Shown in pieces: positions 63,482-64,000 of a stretch of 64,000 nucleotides of DNA (the stretch's first letter is position 1; every line of letters starts with the position of its first letter). The notes beneath the pieces were generated by a model, which ran no database searches, was not told the origin of the DNA, and saw only the letters and a list, made by a program, of their open reading frames with translations. The position numbers were made by a program, and so were the translations under genes. Source of the stretch: Opitutaceae bacterium (GTDB taxonomy: Bacteria > Verrucomicrobiota > Verrucomicrobiia > Opitutales > Opitutaceae); NCBI GenBank assembly GCA_016795545.1, contig JAEUGX010000020.1, forward strand, positions 1 to 64,000, in the 5' to 3' direction.

Positions 63482-64000
63482 TCAGGCGCGCAGCGTGCCC
63501 GCCGCCTTCTCCGCCAGGAAATCCGCGTAAGTGCGCTTCACGCCGTCCTCGAGGCCGACCCGCGATCTCCAGCCGAGCGCGGCCAGCCGCGAGACGTCCA
63601 TCAGCTTGCGCGGCGTGCCGTCGGGCTTGGTGGCATCCCACACGATGCGGCCGGTGAAGCCGACCACGCGGGCGACCAGCTCGGTGAGTTCGCGGATGGT
63701 CACGTCCGTGCCGGTGCCGATGTTGATGAGGTCGGGTGGATTCCCGAGGCGCAGCAGAAACGCGCAGGCGTCCGCCAGCTCGTCGACGTGCAGGAACTCG
63801 CGGCGGGGCGAGCCGGTGCCCCACGCGGCCACCTCCCCGCGCCCGGCCTCCTTCGCCTCGTGGAATTTCCGGATGAGCGCGGGCAGCACGTGCGAGTTCT
63901 GGAGATGGTAGTTGTCCCGCGGCCCGTACAGGTTCGTCGGCATCGCGGAATGATAGGACACCCCGAACTGCTTGCGGTAGTACTCGCAGAGCTTCAATCC
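63482..64000 (-). CDS. fcl: GDP-L-fucose synthase (fragment, runs off the right edge)
   Basis: 172 residues of the C-terminal half; the frame is open at 64000. [25 protein letters not shown] matches the second half of GDP-L-fucose synthase, with [10 protein letters not shown] and [13 protein letters not shown] typical. [19 protein letters not shown] is the substrate-binding segment, and the tail has [19 protein letters not shown]. It makes GDP-L-fucose from GDP-4-keto-6-deoxymannose for surface glycans. The Rossmann start and the Tyr-Lys pair are outside the window. Confidence 0.94.
   Translation of the reverse strand, partial: GLKLCEYYRKQFGVSYHSAMPTNLYGPRDNYHLQNSHVLPALIRKFHEAKEAGRGEVAAWGTGSPRREFLHVDELADACAFLLRLGNPPDLINIGTGTDVTIRELTELVARVVGFTGRIVWDATKPDGTPRKLMDVSRLAALGWRSRVGLEDGVKRTYADFLAEKAAGTLRA

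Overview
The window is a GC-rich (roughly two-thirds G+C) bacterial chromosome segment, densely packed with housekeeping genes. Several things point to a Gram-negative bacterium with lipopolysaccharide: kdsC-lptC-lptA-lptB, an LptF/LptG permease, an O-antigen-ligase-type protein and GDP-fucose synthesis. Gene content and protein flavour (GlnII-type glutamine synthetase, FmdB-like protein without zinc cysteines, HprK behind lptB, a fused E1 alpha-beta dehydrogenase, a transposase start of the type common in that group) suggest Verrucomicrobiota, most likely Opitutales/Opitutaceae. The lineage is an inference from familiarity, not from a search.

Layout. 1-6.5 kb: the edge of a Y1-type transposase, an FmdB-like protein, a MazG-like pyrophosphohydrolase, a small heat-shock protein, rlmJ, a YhcH-family protein, and an ECF sigma factor paired with a membrane VWA protein. 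6.5-19.7 kb: an oligopeptide-binding lipoprotein, an OGG1-type glycosylase, a GNAT enzyme, a lipoprotein, a beta-propeller protein, a CheY-like regulator, a PanE-like reductase, a DUF502 protein, a serine hydrolase, xerD, infA, tadA and superoxide dismutase. 19.7-26 kb: CHASE2-adenylate cyclase, FecR protein, O-antigen ligase/TPR protein, glutamine synthetase. 26-33.5 kb: a kinase-like/PP2C fusion, a GGCT protein, dnaX with an A9 slippery run, the SRP RNA, an ECF sigma operon with a Spy/CnrX-like protein, an LptF/G permease, rlmN. 33.5-43.5 kb: metF, SUI1, sucA-sucB-lpd, an EamA transporter, a HAD phosphatase, a BamE-like lipoprotein, an RpiB-type isomerase. 43.5-47.8 kb: a MarR-dioxygenase-hydrolase cassette resembling quinone/catechol detoxification loci, then fused E1. 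48-56 kb: kdsC-lptCAB-hprK-rph, an HTH protein, sucCD and an SDR. 56-64 kb: a structured non-coding stretch, a small integrase-arm-like gene enclosed by two terminators, a Sel1/coiled-coil/LysM protein with an unknown partner gene, prfB with its frameshift, a DUF4870 protein, and the start-side fragment of GDP-fucose synthase.

How it works together. sucA, sucB, lpd, sucC and sucD supply the 2-oxoglutarate-to-succinate part of the TCA cycle; the fused E1 may share the same lipoamide dehydrogenase. The kdsC/lpt genes build and export LPS. Two ECF sigma loci and the CHASE2/FecR locus sense the envelope. Two genes, dnaX and prfB, carry visible recoding signals. A mosaic intergenic repeat is present in three copies (near 47.9, 52.35 and 57.0 kb). 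No CRISPR array, tRNA, rRNA or prophage was seen.
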